Assembly: GCA_964548475.1 (NCBI GenBank)
Contig: CAZJRF010000117.1
Coordinates: 1-5,501 of the forward strand
Length of the DNA stretch: 5,501 bases
Source of the DNA: VGBK01 sp964548475
Lineage (GTDB): Bacteria; Actinomycetota; Acidimicrobiia; Spongiisociales; UBA11373
Reading direction: 5' to 3'
Shown here: positions 1-5,083 of the stretch, in pieces
How positions within the stretch are numbered: the first letter of the stretch is position 1
Layout: every line of letters begins with the position of its first letter
The notes under the pieces: generated by a model
Told to the model about the DNA's origin: nothing
What the model saw: the letters and a program-made list of their open reading frames with translations, nothing else
The model's database searches: none
Made by a program: the position numbers and the translations under genes

Positions 1-650
1 AGGAGACGATGGGCCCCATCCTCTGGCCCCCCGCCGATCTCTTCGAAGACCACGACGACTTCTGGCGAGCGTGCTTCCTGGCTGCGTGGGAGGTCCTGTC
101 GGCCCGGACGGCGGCTGCCGGGCAGGCCACCCGCCCCGGACCGGCCGCCACCCACTACGCCGAGAAGACGCCGCCCTGGGTGGCCACCGAACTGGCCGGC
201 CTCCTTCCCTTCACCTCCCTGATGCCGGTGCGCGATCCACGGGATGTGTTCCTTTCGGTGGTCGCCTTTGTGGAACGACGGCAGCGTCCCGGTTTTGGCA
301 TGAAGGTCGGGGAGTCGCCGGCCGAGTTCGCCCAACGTTTCGTGCCGCACCAGCGCCGTCGTCTCACCGAGGCGGGCCGAGCCCGGGCCGACGGCTCGGC
401 GTTGGTCGTCCGCTATGAGGACATGGTCGGCGACCTTCCCGGCCAGGCAGATCGGCTGGGCACCGTGCTCGGCGTAGGCCTGGACCCGTCGACGATCGAG
501 GCTCACGAGCTGACACCGGCCCCACACATGACCAGCGCTACGGTGCCGGAGTCGGTCGGCCGCTGGCGCCGGGAGATGGACCCGAGCATTCTCCGCCTAT
601 TCAACGAGGGGCTCGGCCCGGAGATGGCGGCTCTGGGCTACGAAGTCTGA
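1..650 (+). CDS. Sulfotransferase family protein, 5'-partial (C-terminal ~215 residues)
   Basis: Probable PAPS-dependent sulfotransferase, moving a sulfuryl group from PAPS to a hydroxyl or amine acceptor. The reading frame is open to the left edge; the first in-frame ATG is at 9. Counting from that Met, a YAEKTPPW segment (50-57) matches the EKTP-type region of the family. The stretch LMPVRDPRDVFLSVVAF (71-87) is the 3'-phosphate-binding motif, with R75 and S83 the likely ligands. LVVRYEDMVGD (132-142) and the C-terminal SVGRWRREMDP (182-192) are typical of bacterial members. The N-terminal PAPS loop (GxxKxGTT-like) is missing. AGGAG lies only 3 nt before the ATG, so I believe the true start is upstream of the window and this is an edge cut, not a short protein. 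The acceptor is unknown. It converges on a second sulfotransferase 44 bp away. The family call is good; the subfamily is uncertain. Confidence 0.82.
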   Translation, partial: ETMGPILWPPADLFEDHDDFWRACFLAAWEVLSARTAAAGQATRPGPAATHYAEKTPPWVATELAGLLPFTSLMPVRDPRDVFLSVVAFVERRQRPGFGMKVGESPAEFAQRFVPHQRRRLTEAGRARADGSALVVRYEDMVGDLPGQADRLGTVLGVGLDPSTIEAHELTPAPHMTSATVPESVGRWRREMDPSILRLFNEGLGPEMAALGYEV

Positions 651-651
651 T

Positions 652-666
652 CCGGGCCGGGCCCGG
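652..666. terminator. Possible GC hairpin between convergent genes
   Basis: CCGGGC (652-657) and GCCCGG (661-666) form a perfect 6-bp stem with a 3-nt loop, right after the stop codon of the first sulfotransferase gene and before the stop of the opposing one. A 14-bp perfect palindrome (655-668) overlaps it. There is no U-tract on either strand, so it is not a classical intrinsic terminator. High-GC bacteria often use hairpins lacking a U-tract, and the position between convergent genes fits, but chance in GC-rich DNA is a real alternative. Confidence 0.3.
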
Positions 667-694
667 CCGCCTTCTCCACTTCACCGGCGTCCCG

Positions 695-1558
695 CTACTG
701 GCCGTACTCCGCCGGGCGCTCCTTCCAGCGGCTCAGGTCCCAGCCCGTCAGGCGTTCGAGAGGTTCCACCAGAGGCAGGTAGGTCTCATCGAGGAGTGCC
801 TGCAGGCCGACGGGCACTCGCGGGGCCGGCGGGTGCGGATTAACCCAGGCGGCAAGGTCCTCGTCACGCAAGCGGTCGGCGAACGCTGGATCGGCCTCTA
901 TGTGCCGGAACACCCGGCGCAGAAGGTCACGCGGGTTGCCGGACACCTCGTCGGTAGTGGCCAGCAGCAGTGCCTCTTCGGGGAAGTAACGCCGCCAGCG
1001 CATCACATTTGTCGCATAGTCGCTGTGGGACAACAGCACCGACCCGGTCAGGCGGTTCCTGAGCCACTCCTCGGCCCGCTGGTCGAACAAGATGGATTCT
1101 CTCTCGACGGGCACCTCCCACACCTTCGCGCGGCGCGACCTGTCCGAATCCGGGGTGGATTCCTCGGTCTCCACGTACTTTGACACCGCCGACGACCAGG
1201 CGCGTGCTCGCGGCTCCCTCAACAGGTAGATCAGGCGCACGCCCGGCAGGTGCTCGGCTACCCGGCTCACCGCCTCCGCTCCGAGCACCGCGTAGTGCGG
1301 GGTAACGTCCCCGCTGATCTTCCCGTCGGGCAGGCGGGCCCGGTAGTCCGCCAGCGCCTGGTCCAGTGGGCCGGGCCAGCGGGGTCGTTCCCGGTGGGTG
1401 TGCAGGTCGCGGCACCAGAAATGCCGCTCCTTGACCGCGATGCGCCCGACGCGCTTCTCATCGGTCGAGAAACCGATCTCGGGGTGCGCCGCCAACTGTT
1501 GATAAAGCCAGGTAGAACCTGCCTTGTGGGCACCGATGCCGAGGAACGCCGGCTTCAC
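695..1558 (-). CDS. Sulfotransferase (heparan-sulfate/NDST-like fold), 287 aa
   Basis: Complete PAPS-dependent sulfotransferase, probably cytosolic, since no signal peptide or membrane segment is visible. The N-terminus FLGIGAHKAGSTWLYQQL (5-22) holds the 5'-phosphosulfate-binding loop, with K12 the likely catalytic lysine and S15/T16 phosphate contacts. KERHFW (43-48) matches the KExHFF motif of the heparan sulfotransferase-like group, and SGDVTPHY (82-89) the substrate-side loop. LIYLLREPRARAWSS (109-123) is the 3'-phosphate-binding motif with R114 and S122. The length of 287 aa is normal for a single-domain bacterial enzyme. The start is GTG at 1558, with GGAG four nt upstream; the GIGAHKAGST motif sits at the expected distance from it. 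It is divergent from the ABC operon and convergent with the other sulfotransferase. Known roles of the group include sulfation of glycans, lipids or small metabolites; the acceptor here cannot be deduced. Confidence 0.88.
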   Translation of the reverse strand: MKPAFLGIGAHKAGSTWLYQQLAAHPEIGFSTDEKRVGRIAVKERHFWCRDLHTHRERPRWPGPLDQALADYRARLPDGKISGDVTPHYAVLGAEAVSRVAEHLPGVRLIYLLREPRARAWSSAVSKYVETEESTPDSDRSRRAKVWEVPVERESILFDQRAEEWLRNRLTGSVLLSHSDYATNVMRWRRYFPEEALLLATTDEVSGNPRDLLRRVFRHIEADPAFADRLRDEDLAAWVNPHPPAPRVPVGLQALLDETYLPLVEPLERLTGWDLSRWKERPAEYGQ

Positions 1559-1562
1559 GACA

Positions 1563-1566
1563 CTCC
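1563..1566 (-). promoter_or_regulatory. Ribosome binding site of the minus-strand sulfotransferase
   Basis: On the minus strand GGAG lies 4 nt before the GTG at 1558. It supports this GTG as the start. It also forms part of the 6-bp inverted repeat 1563-1588. Confidence 0.55.
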
Positions 1567-1588
1567 GGGTAGAAGAGGGCGTCCGGAG
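1563..1588. repeat. Inverted repeat CTCCGG-N14-CCGGAG in the divergent spacer
   Basis: CTCCGG (1563-1568) and CCGGAG (1583-1588) are perfect 6-bp inverted arms separated by 14 bases. On the minus-strand RNA the downstream arm contains the GGAG ribosome binding site of the sulfotransferase gene. It could be an operator dyad, or a leader hairpin if transcription starts upstream of 1588. Six-base arms are common by chance at this GC content, so the functional call is weak. Confidence 0.3.
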
Positions 1589-1594
1589 ATCGTA
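1589..1594 (-). promoter_or_regulatory. Candidate -10 element for the minus-strand sulfotransferase
   Basis: On the minus strand TACGAT fits the TANNNT consensus of housekeeping sigma factors. A start point 6-7 bases downstream (about 1582) would give a leader of about 24 nt carrying the GGAG site. No good TTGACA-like -35 box is seen at the usual spacing. Confidence 0.35.
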
Positions 1595-1613
1595 CCAGTG
1601 CCTGCGAATCGGC

Positions 1614-1619
1614 TAGTTT
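1614..1619 (+). promoter_or_regulatory. Candidate -10 element giving a leaderless transcript of the ABC operon
   Basis: TAGTTT fits TANNNT, and exactly six bases (GATCCG) separate it from the GTG at 1626, so the predicted transcription start is the first base of the start codon. No Shine-Dalgarno sequence precedes this GTG. The TAG of the -10 box is also an in-frame stop, which prevents any more upstream start. This layout is the standard leaderless arrangement of actinobacteria. A clear -35 box is not visible. Confidence 0.5.
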
Positions 1620-1625
1620 GATCCG

Positions 1626-2534
1626 GTGAGCGAAACGATCGTCGCCACCCGCGGCCTCGGGTTCTCCTACGGGGACATCGTCGCCCTTCACGACGTGGAC
1701 CTCGACGTCCCGGCCGGCTGCATCGGCCTCGTCGGCGCCAACGGAGCCGGGAAGACCACCCTGCTCAAGCTGCTGCTGGGAATCCTCCGGCCGCGTGCCG
1801 GCTCGGTGTGGGCCCTCGGCCGTTCCGTCCCCGCCGAGGCTCTGGCGGTGCGCGCCCGGGTGGGCTACATGCCGGAGAGCGCCTGCCTGCCTCCGGACCA
1901 GACCGCGGCCGACTTCCTCGGCTACGCCGCCGAGCTGGCCGGCCTCCCCCCCCGCGCCGCCCGCCAGCGGGCCAGCGACATCCTGGGGTTGGCGGGCCTG
2001 CACGAGGAGCGCTTCCGGCCCATGGGTGGGTTCTCCACCGGCATGCGCCAGCGAGCCAAACTCGCCCAGGCCATCGTCCACGACCCGGATCTCGTCCTCC
2101 TCGACGAGCCCACGGCCGGGCTCGACCCCGAGGGCCGCGAGCAGATGCTCGGCCTCATCGGCCGGTTGGAGGGCTTCGGGATCAACTCCATCGTGTCTTC
2201 CCACATGCTCACCGACATCGAGCGCACCTGCACCTGGGTAGTGATGCTGGACGGGGGGCGAGTGCTGCGCTCCGGCCCGCTCACCGAGATCTCCGCCACC
2301 GGCGAGGTGGCGGTCGAGGTGCTCGACGACCCGGCACCCCTCGCCGCCGCCCTGGCCGCCGCCGGCGCGATCGTGGAGACCGCAGGCAACGTGCTCACGG
2401 TCCGGGGCGGGCCGGGTGATCCCTTCGACCTGGTGCGTGACGCACTGGCGGCCACGAATACGGCCCTGCGCCGGCTGGGCCCCCGCCGCACCACGCTCGA
2501 GGACGTCTTCCTCCAGGGGGCCGGCAATGGCTGA
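1626..2534 (+). CDS. ABC-2 type transporter ATP-binding protein (first of two)
   Basis: Cytoplasmic ATPase subunit of an ABC-2 (CcmA/NatA-like) transporter, 302 aa, powering the permease coded next. Visible motifs: Walker A GANGAGKTT (37-45; K43), GYMPES (80-85) with Glu84 at the usual Q-loop position as often seen in this subfamily, signature FSTGMRQR (136-143), Walker B LVLLDEP (156-162; catalytic E161), D-loop AGLDP (164-168) and switch histidine H193 in SSH. All residues for ATP hydrolysis are present. About 80 extra residues follow the core and end in TTLEDVFLQ (289-297), the typical C-terminus of drug/lipid exporter ATPases. The start GTG at 1626 is forced by an in-frame TAG at 1614-1616, and no ribosome binding site is seen, so it is probably leaderless. 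The 3' end overlaps the permease start by 8 bp. A C8 tract lies at 1946-1953 with the frame intact. The substrate is unknown. Confidence 0.93.
   Translation: MSETIVATRGLGFSYGDIVALHDVDLDVPAGCIGLVGANGAGKTTLLKLLLGILRPRAGSVWALGRSVPAEALAVRARVGYMPESACLPPDQTAADFLGYAAELAGLPPRAARQRASDILGLAGLHEERFRPMGGFSTGMRQRAKLAQAIVHDPDLVLLDEPTAGLDPEGREQMLGLIGRLEGFGINSIVSSHMLTDIERTCTWVVMLDGGRVLRSGPLTEISATGEVAVEVLDDPAPLAAALAAAGAIVETAGNVLTVRGGPGDPFDLVRDALAATNTALRRLGPRRTTLEDVFLQGAGNG
2515..2520 (+). promoter_or_regulatory. Ribosome binding site of the first permease
   Basis: AGGGGG lies inside the end of the ATPase gene, six bases before ATG 2527. It selects this ATG over the more upstream in-frame ATG at 2416, whose product would begin with an unrelated out-of-frame segment of the ATPase gene. 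Confidence 0.6.
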
Positions 2535-3402
2535 GGGCGTCGTCTACGACCTGGGCTACCGACGTCACGAGGGCTCGCGCCTGGGACGTTCGGGGGCCCT
2601 GCGCGCCCTGTACCACGACGGCCTGCGCCGGGTCCTCGGGTTGCGCCGACGGGCGCGGTCGAAGGTGCTCCCCTGGGGCCTGCTGGCTATCGCGGTCCTC
2701 CCCGCCGCCGCCTTCATCGGGATAGCCGTCCTCACCCGCCAGCTCGGGGTGGAAGATGTCACCTTCTTCTCCCATGCCGACTACTTCGATCTCACCGGCA
2801 CCATCGCCCTGCTCTTCGTGGCGGTCGCGGCCGGCGAGCTGCTAGTGCCGGACCGGGTGAACGGGGTCCTGCAGGTGTACGCCTCGCGGCCGCTGACCGC
2901 CAACGACTACCTGCTGGGGCGGGCAGCCGCACTGGCCGCCGTGGTGTTCTCCTTCATGTACCTCCCCCACCTGGTCCTCTTCTTCGGCCGGGCCTGGGTC
3001 GCCGACGCCGGCTTCGGCTCCTACGTGACCGGCCATCTGGGCGACCTCTGGCAGACGGCGGTGGCCTCGCTGGTCTATTTCGCCGCCCTGGCCCCCCTCG
3101 CCTTCCTGCTCGCCGCCTACGCGCGGCGCCCGGCCATCGCGGCCGGGGTCTTCATCGCGATCATGGCGCTCTCCTCCCCCGCCACCCGCGCGCTGGTAGT
3201 CGAGGCCGGCTTCGACCCCTTCGGCCTGTTCGCCCTGCAGCAGCACCCCGTCGTGGTGAAGGACTGGCTGATGGGAGTCCCCTCCGCCCACCTGGTCCCC
3301 CAGCGGGCCGGTTTCGAACCGTGGGTGTCCCTGGCGATGATCCTGGCGGTGGCGCTTATGTGCGGCCTGATGGTGGTGCGCCGTTACCGGAGGCCGGTGT
3401 GA
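2527..3402 (+). CDS. ABC-2 type transporter permease (first of two), 291 aa
   Basis: Integral membrane subunit that should form the transport path for the upstream ATPase. A cytoplasmic N-terminus of about 45 residues, basic, begins with VYDLGYRRHEGSRLGR (6-21), a motif I recall from the N-termini of a group of actinobacterial and Chloroflexi ABC-2 permeases. Hydrophobic segments lie at roughly 48-70, 90-106, 129-153, 175-198, 202-216 and 264-284, giving six membrane spans. Between spans two and three, GELLVPDRVNGVLQVYASRP (103-122) is the conserved ABC-2 cytosolic loop that contacts the ATPase (compare the E-R-x-G-T-L-E-x-L-x-S-R-P pattern). The C-terminus RRYRRPV is positively charged. ATG 2527 is preferred because of the AGGGGG site and because the conserved N-terminal motif starts just after it. 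It overlaps the ATPase gene by 8 bp and the next ATPase gene by 4 bp (GTGA), so coupled translation is likely. Confidence 0.88.
   Translation: MAEGVVYDLGYRRHEGSRLGRSGALRALYHDGLRRVLGLRRRARSKVLPWGLLAIAVLPAAAFIGIAVLTRQLGVEDVTFFSHADYFDLTGTIALLFVAVAAGELLVPDRVNGVLQVYASRPLTANDYLLGRAAALAAVVFSFMYLPHLVLFFGRAWVADAGFGSYVTGHLGDLWQTAVASLVYFAALAPLAFLLAAYARRPAIAAGVFIAIMALSSPATRALVVEAGFDPFGLFALQQHPVVVKDWLMGVPSAHLVPQRAGFEPWVSLAMILAVALMCGLMVVRRYRRPV
3389..3393 (+). promoter_or_regulatory. Ribosome binding site of the second ATPase
   Basis: GGAGG lies five bases before GTG 3399, within the last codons of the first permease gene. It decides the start against the ATG at 3321, which would add 26 residues that are just the permease gene read in another frame. 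Confidence 0.7.
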
Positions 3403-4337
3403 CCACCCCCTCCCCCGCTCAGGCCGACCGGCCCACCATCGAGGTGCAGGAGGTCTCCAAGTGGTTCGGGCAGAAGGTGGCGGTTTCCGACCTCACCTGC
3501 TCCTTCGGCCCCGGGGTCACCGGCCTGCTCGGCCCGAACGGGGCGGGGAAGACCACCCTGCTGCGCATGGTGGTCGGGCTCCTCTCCCCTTCGGACGGGA
3601 CCGTCGCCGTGCTCGACAGGGACCCGCGCCGCTCCCCCGCTGTCTACCGCTCGCTGGCTATGGTCCCCGAGGAAGACGCGGTCTACGGGTTCCAGACCGC
3701 CCGTCAGTTCGTCGGCTATGCCGCCGCCCTGGCCGGCGCCGGGCGGGAGGCGGTGGAGCGGGCCATCGCCGTGGTCGGCTTGCAGGACGCCGCCGGCCGG
3801 CCTATCGCCGGCTTCAGCAAGGGCATGCGCCAGCGGGCCAAGGTGGCCGCCGCCCTGGTCGGCGACGCCCCCGTGCTGGTGCTCGACGAACCGCTCAACG
3901 GAACCGACCCGGTGCAGCGGGCTCATCTCATCGCCACCTTCCGGAGGCTGGGGGCGGAGGGCCGCACGCTGGTGGTCTCCTCCCACGTCCTGGCCGAAGT
4001 CGAGCGCATGGCCGACCGGGTCCTGGCCGTGGTCGACGGCAAGCTGGCCGCCGCCGGCGATGTCGCCGCCATCCGCCGGGCCATGACCGACATCCCTTAC
4101 CGCGTACGTCTGGAGGCCGACGACCCGCACCGCCTGGGGGCCGCCCTCGTCGAGTCCGACATGGTGGGAAGCGTGACCCTGCGGGGCCGCATGCTCACCG
4201 TGGAGACCGCGGATCTCATCGGCCTCGGCCGGTCCCTGGCCCCGCTAGCCCGCTCGCTGGGCATCCGGTTCTCGCTGTTCGAACCGGAGGACCTGTCACT
4301 GGAGAGCGTCTTCCGCTACCTGGTGAGGGGCCGATGA
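3399..4337 (+). CDS. ABC-2 type transporter ATP-binding protein (second), 312 aa
   Basis: Paralogue of the first ATPase. From GTG 3399: Walker A GPNGAGKTT (45-53; K51), LAMVPEED (86-93) with Glu91 where most ABC proteins have the Q-loop glutamine, signature FSKGMRQR (139-146), Walker B VLVLDEP (159-165; E164) and switch H196 in SSH. The D-loop reads LNGTDP (166-171) in place of the AGLDP of its partner. The C-terminal extension ends in EDLSLESVFRYLVRG (297-311), matching the regulatory tail of the subfamily. The active-site residues look complete, so hydrolysis is expected. The start overlaps the permease stop as GTGA, and the stop overlaps the second permease start as ATGA. Walker A DNA shares a 17-nt identical run with the first ATPase gene (1749-1765 and 3546-3562), as expected for strongly conserved motifs. 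It may pair with the first ATPase or act as its own homodimer; the sequence does not decide. Confidence 0.92.
   Translation: MTTPSPAQADRPTIEVQEVSKWFGQKVAVSDLTCSFGPGVTGLLGPNGAGKTTLLRMVVGLLSPSDGTVAVLDRDPRRSPAVYRSLAMVPEEDAVYGFQTARQFVGYAAALAGAGREAVERAIAVVGLQDAAGRPIAGFSKGMRQRAKVAAALVGDAPVLVLDEPLNGTDPVQRAHLIATFRRLGAEGRTLVVSSHVLAEVERMADRVLAVVDGKLAAAGDVAAIRRAMTDIPYRVRLEADDPHRLGAALVESDMVGSVTLRGRMLTVETADLIGLGRSLAPLARSLGIRFSLFEPEDLSLESVFRYLVRGR
4325..4328 (+). promoter_or_regulatory. Ribosome binding site of the second permease
   Basis: GAGG lies five bases before ATG 4334, inside the last codons of the second ATPase gene. With the ATGA overlap it supports translational coupling. Confidence 0.5.
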
Positions 4338-5083
4338 GGGCCCTCTTCGCCATCCTGGGCAACACCCTGCGCCAGCTTCTGGGCGGGCGGCGCCTGCTGC
4401 TGCTCGGCCTGATGGGCCTGCTCCCTGCCGCGGTGCTGTCGGTGCTCCTCGCCGACGAGCGCACGGCCATCGGGGCCCGGCAGGCTTTCCACGAGGCTCC
4501 CCTCGCCATCCTCTTCTACATCGTGCTGCCCGTGGCCTCCCTGGTCTTCGGGGCCGGCGCCCTGGGCGACGAGCGACGCGACGGCACCCTGTCCTTCATC
4601 CTCCTGCGCCCCCTGCCTCGCTCGGTGCTGGCCGGAGCCAAGCTACTGGGCGCCTGGCTGGCCACCCTTGCCGTCATCGCCCCGGGGGCGATGGCCATGT
4701 CGCTGGTCATGGCCGTGCGCTTCTCCGACTGGGCCACCCTCGGGCCCCTGCTGGTGGCGGTGGCGCTCTCCGCCCTGGCCTACAGCTCGGCCTTCCTGGT
4801 CCTGGGTTACCTGACCCAGCGCGCCGTACTGATCGGCCTGATCTACGTGTTCGTTTGGGAGAGCGGCATGACGGCCGCCGTCGCCTCGCTGGCCACCGTC
4901 TCTCTCATGCGGATCGGGCTCAGCGCCTACGCCGGCATCCTCCCCGCGGCCCACCCCCACCTTATTGAATGGCTCGGGGTGGTGCAGCCGGGGGCGGGCG
5001 GGGCCAGCGCCAAGGCGCTGGTGATCGCCGCCCTCGTCATCGCGGCCACCACCGCCTTGCTGCGCTACCGCGACGTCACCTGA
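4334..5083 (+). CDS. ABC-2 type transporter permease (second), 249 aa
   Basis: Integral membrane partner of the second ATPase. A short N-terminal helix (MRALFAILGNTLRQLLGGRR, 1-20) precedes hydrophobic segments at about 21-40, 56-77, 101-127, 135-158, 163-200 and 224-243, fitting six spans. The loop after span two, GDERRDGTLSFILLRPLPRS (78-97), is the classic ABC-2 coupling-loop motif with the E-R-R-x-G-T-L core and the L-R-P-L-x-R-S end. It lacks the N-terminal YDLGYRRHEG segment of the first permease and is about 40 residues shorter, so the two are not simple recent copies. ATG 4334 forms a 4-bp ATGA overlap with the ATPase stop and has GAGG five nt upstream. Its last 8 bp overlap the convergent NTPase gene, leaving no room for an intergenic terminator. 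Confidence 0.88.
   Translation: MRALFAILGNTLRQLLGGRRLLLLGLMGLLPAAVLSVLLADERTAIGARQAFHEAPLAILFYIVLPVASLVFGAGALGDERRDGTLSFILLRPLPRSVLAGAKLLGAWLATLAVIAPGAMAMSLVMAVRFSDWATLGPLLVAVALSALAYSSAFLVLGYLTQRAVLIGLIYVFVWESGMTAAVASLATVSLMRIGLSAYAGILPAAHPHLIEWLGVVQPGAGGASAKALVIAALVIAATTALLRYRDVT

Noticed and set aside
1..11. AGGAG followed by ATG 9 as a true start of a short sulfotransferase
   Set aside because: The spacing is only 3 nt, the frame is open upstream, and the resulting protein would lack the essential N-terminal PAPS loop. A cut by the window edge explains it better.
833..1183. 116-codon + strand open frame inside the minus-strand sulfotransferase
   Set aside because: Opposite-strand shadow of a gene with clear family motifs; no ribosome binding site or recognisable domain.
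1458..2204. 248-codon open frame antisense to the first ATPase
   Set aside because: A composition shadow: it is rich in Gly, Glu and Arg in a low-complexity way, has no recognisable motif, and runs across the divergent spacer and into the start of the sulfotransferase gene.
2416..2526. Upstream ATG start for the first permease
   Set aside because: It would add 37 residues read out of frame from the ATPase 3' end, with no family resemblance; ATG 2527 has a proper ribosome binding site.
3384..4130. 248-codon open frame antisense to the second ATPase, the same length as the one antisense to the first ATPase
   Set aside because: The two antisense frames start at different points relative to their ATPase genes (about 580 and 730 bases in), so the equal length is a coincidence; both are GC shadows.
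3461..4333. Long open frame across the second ATPase that is in frame with the second permease (apparent 540-aa protein)
   Set aside because: The part upstream of 4334 is an Arg/Pro/Gly-rich alternate-frame reading of the ATPase gene. The permease has its own ATG with a ribosome binding site.
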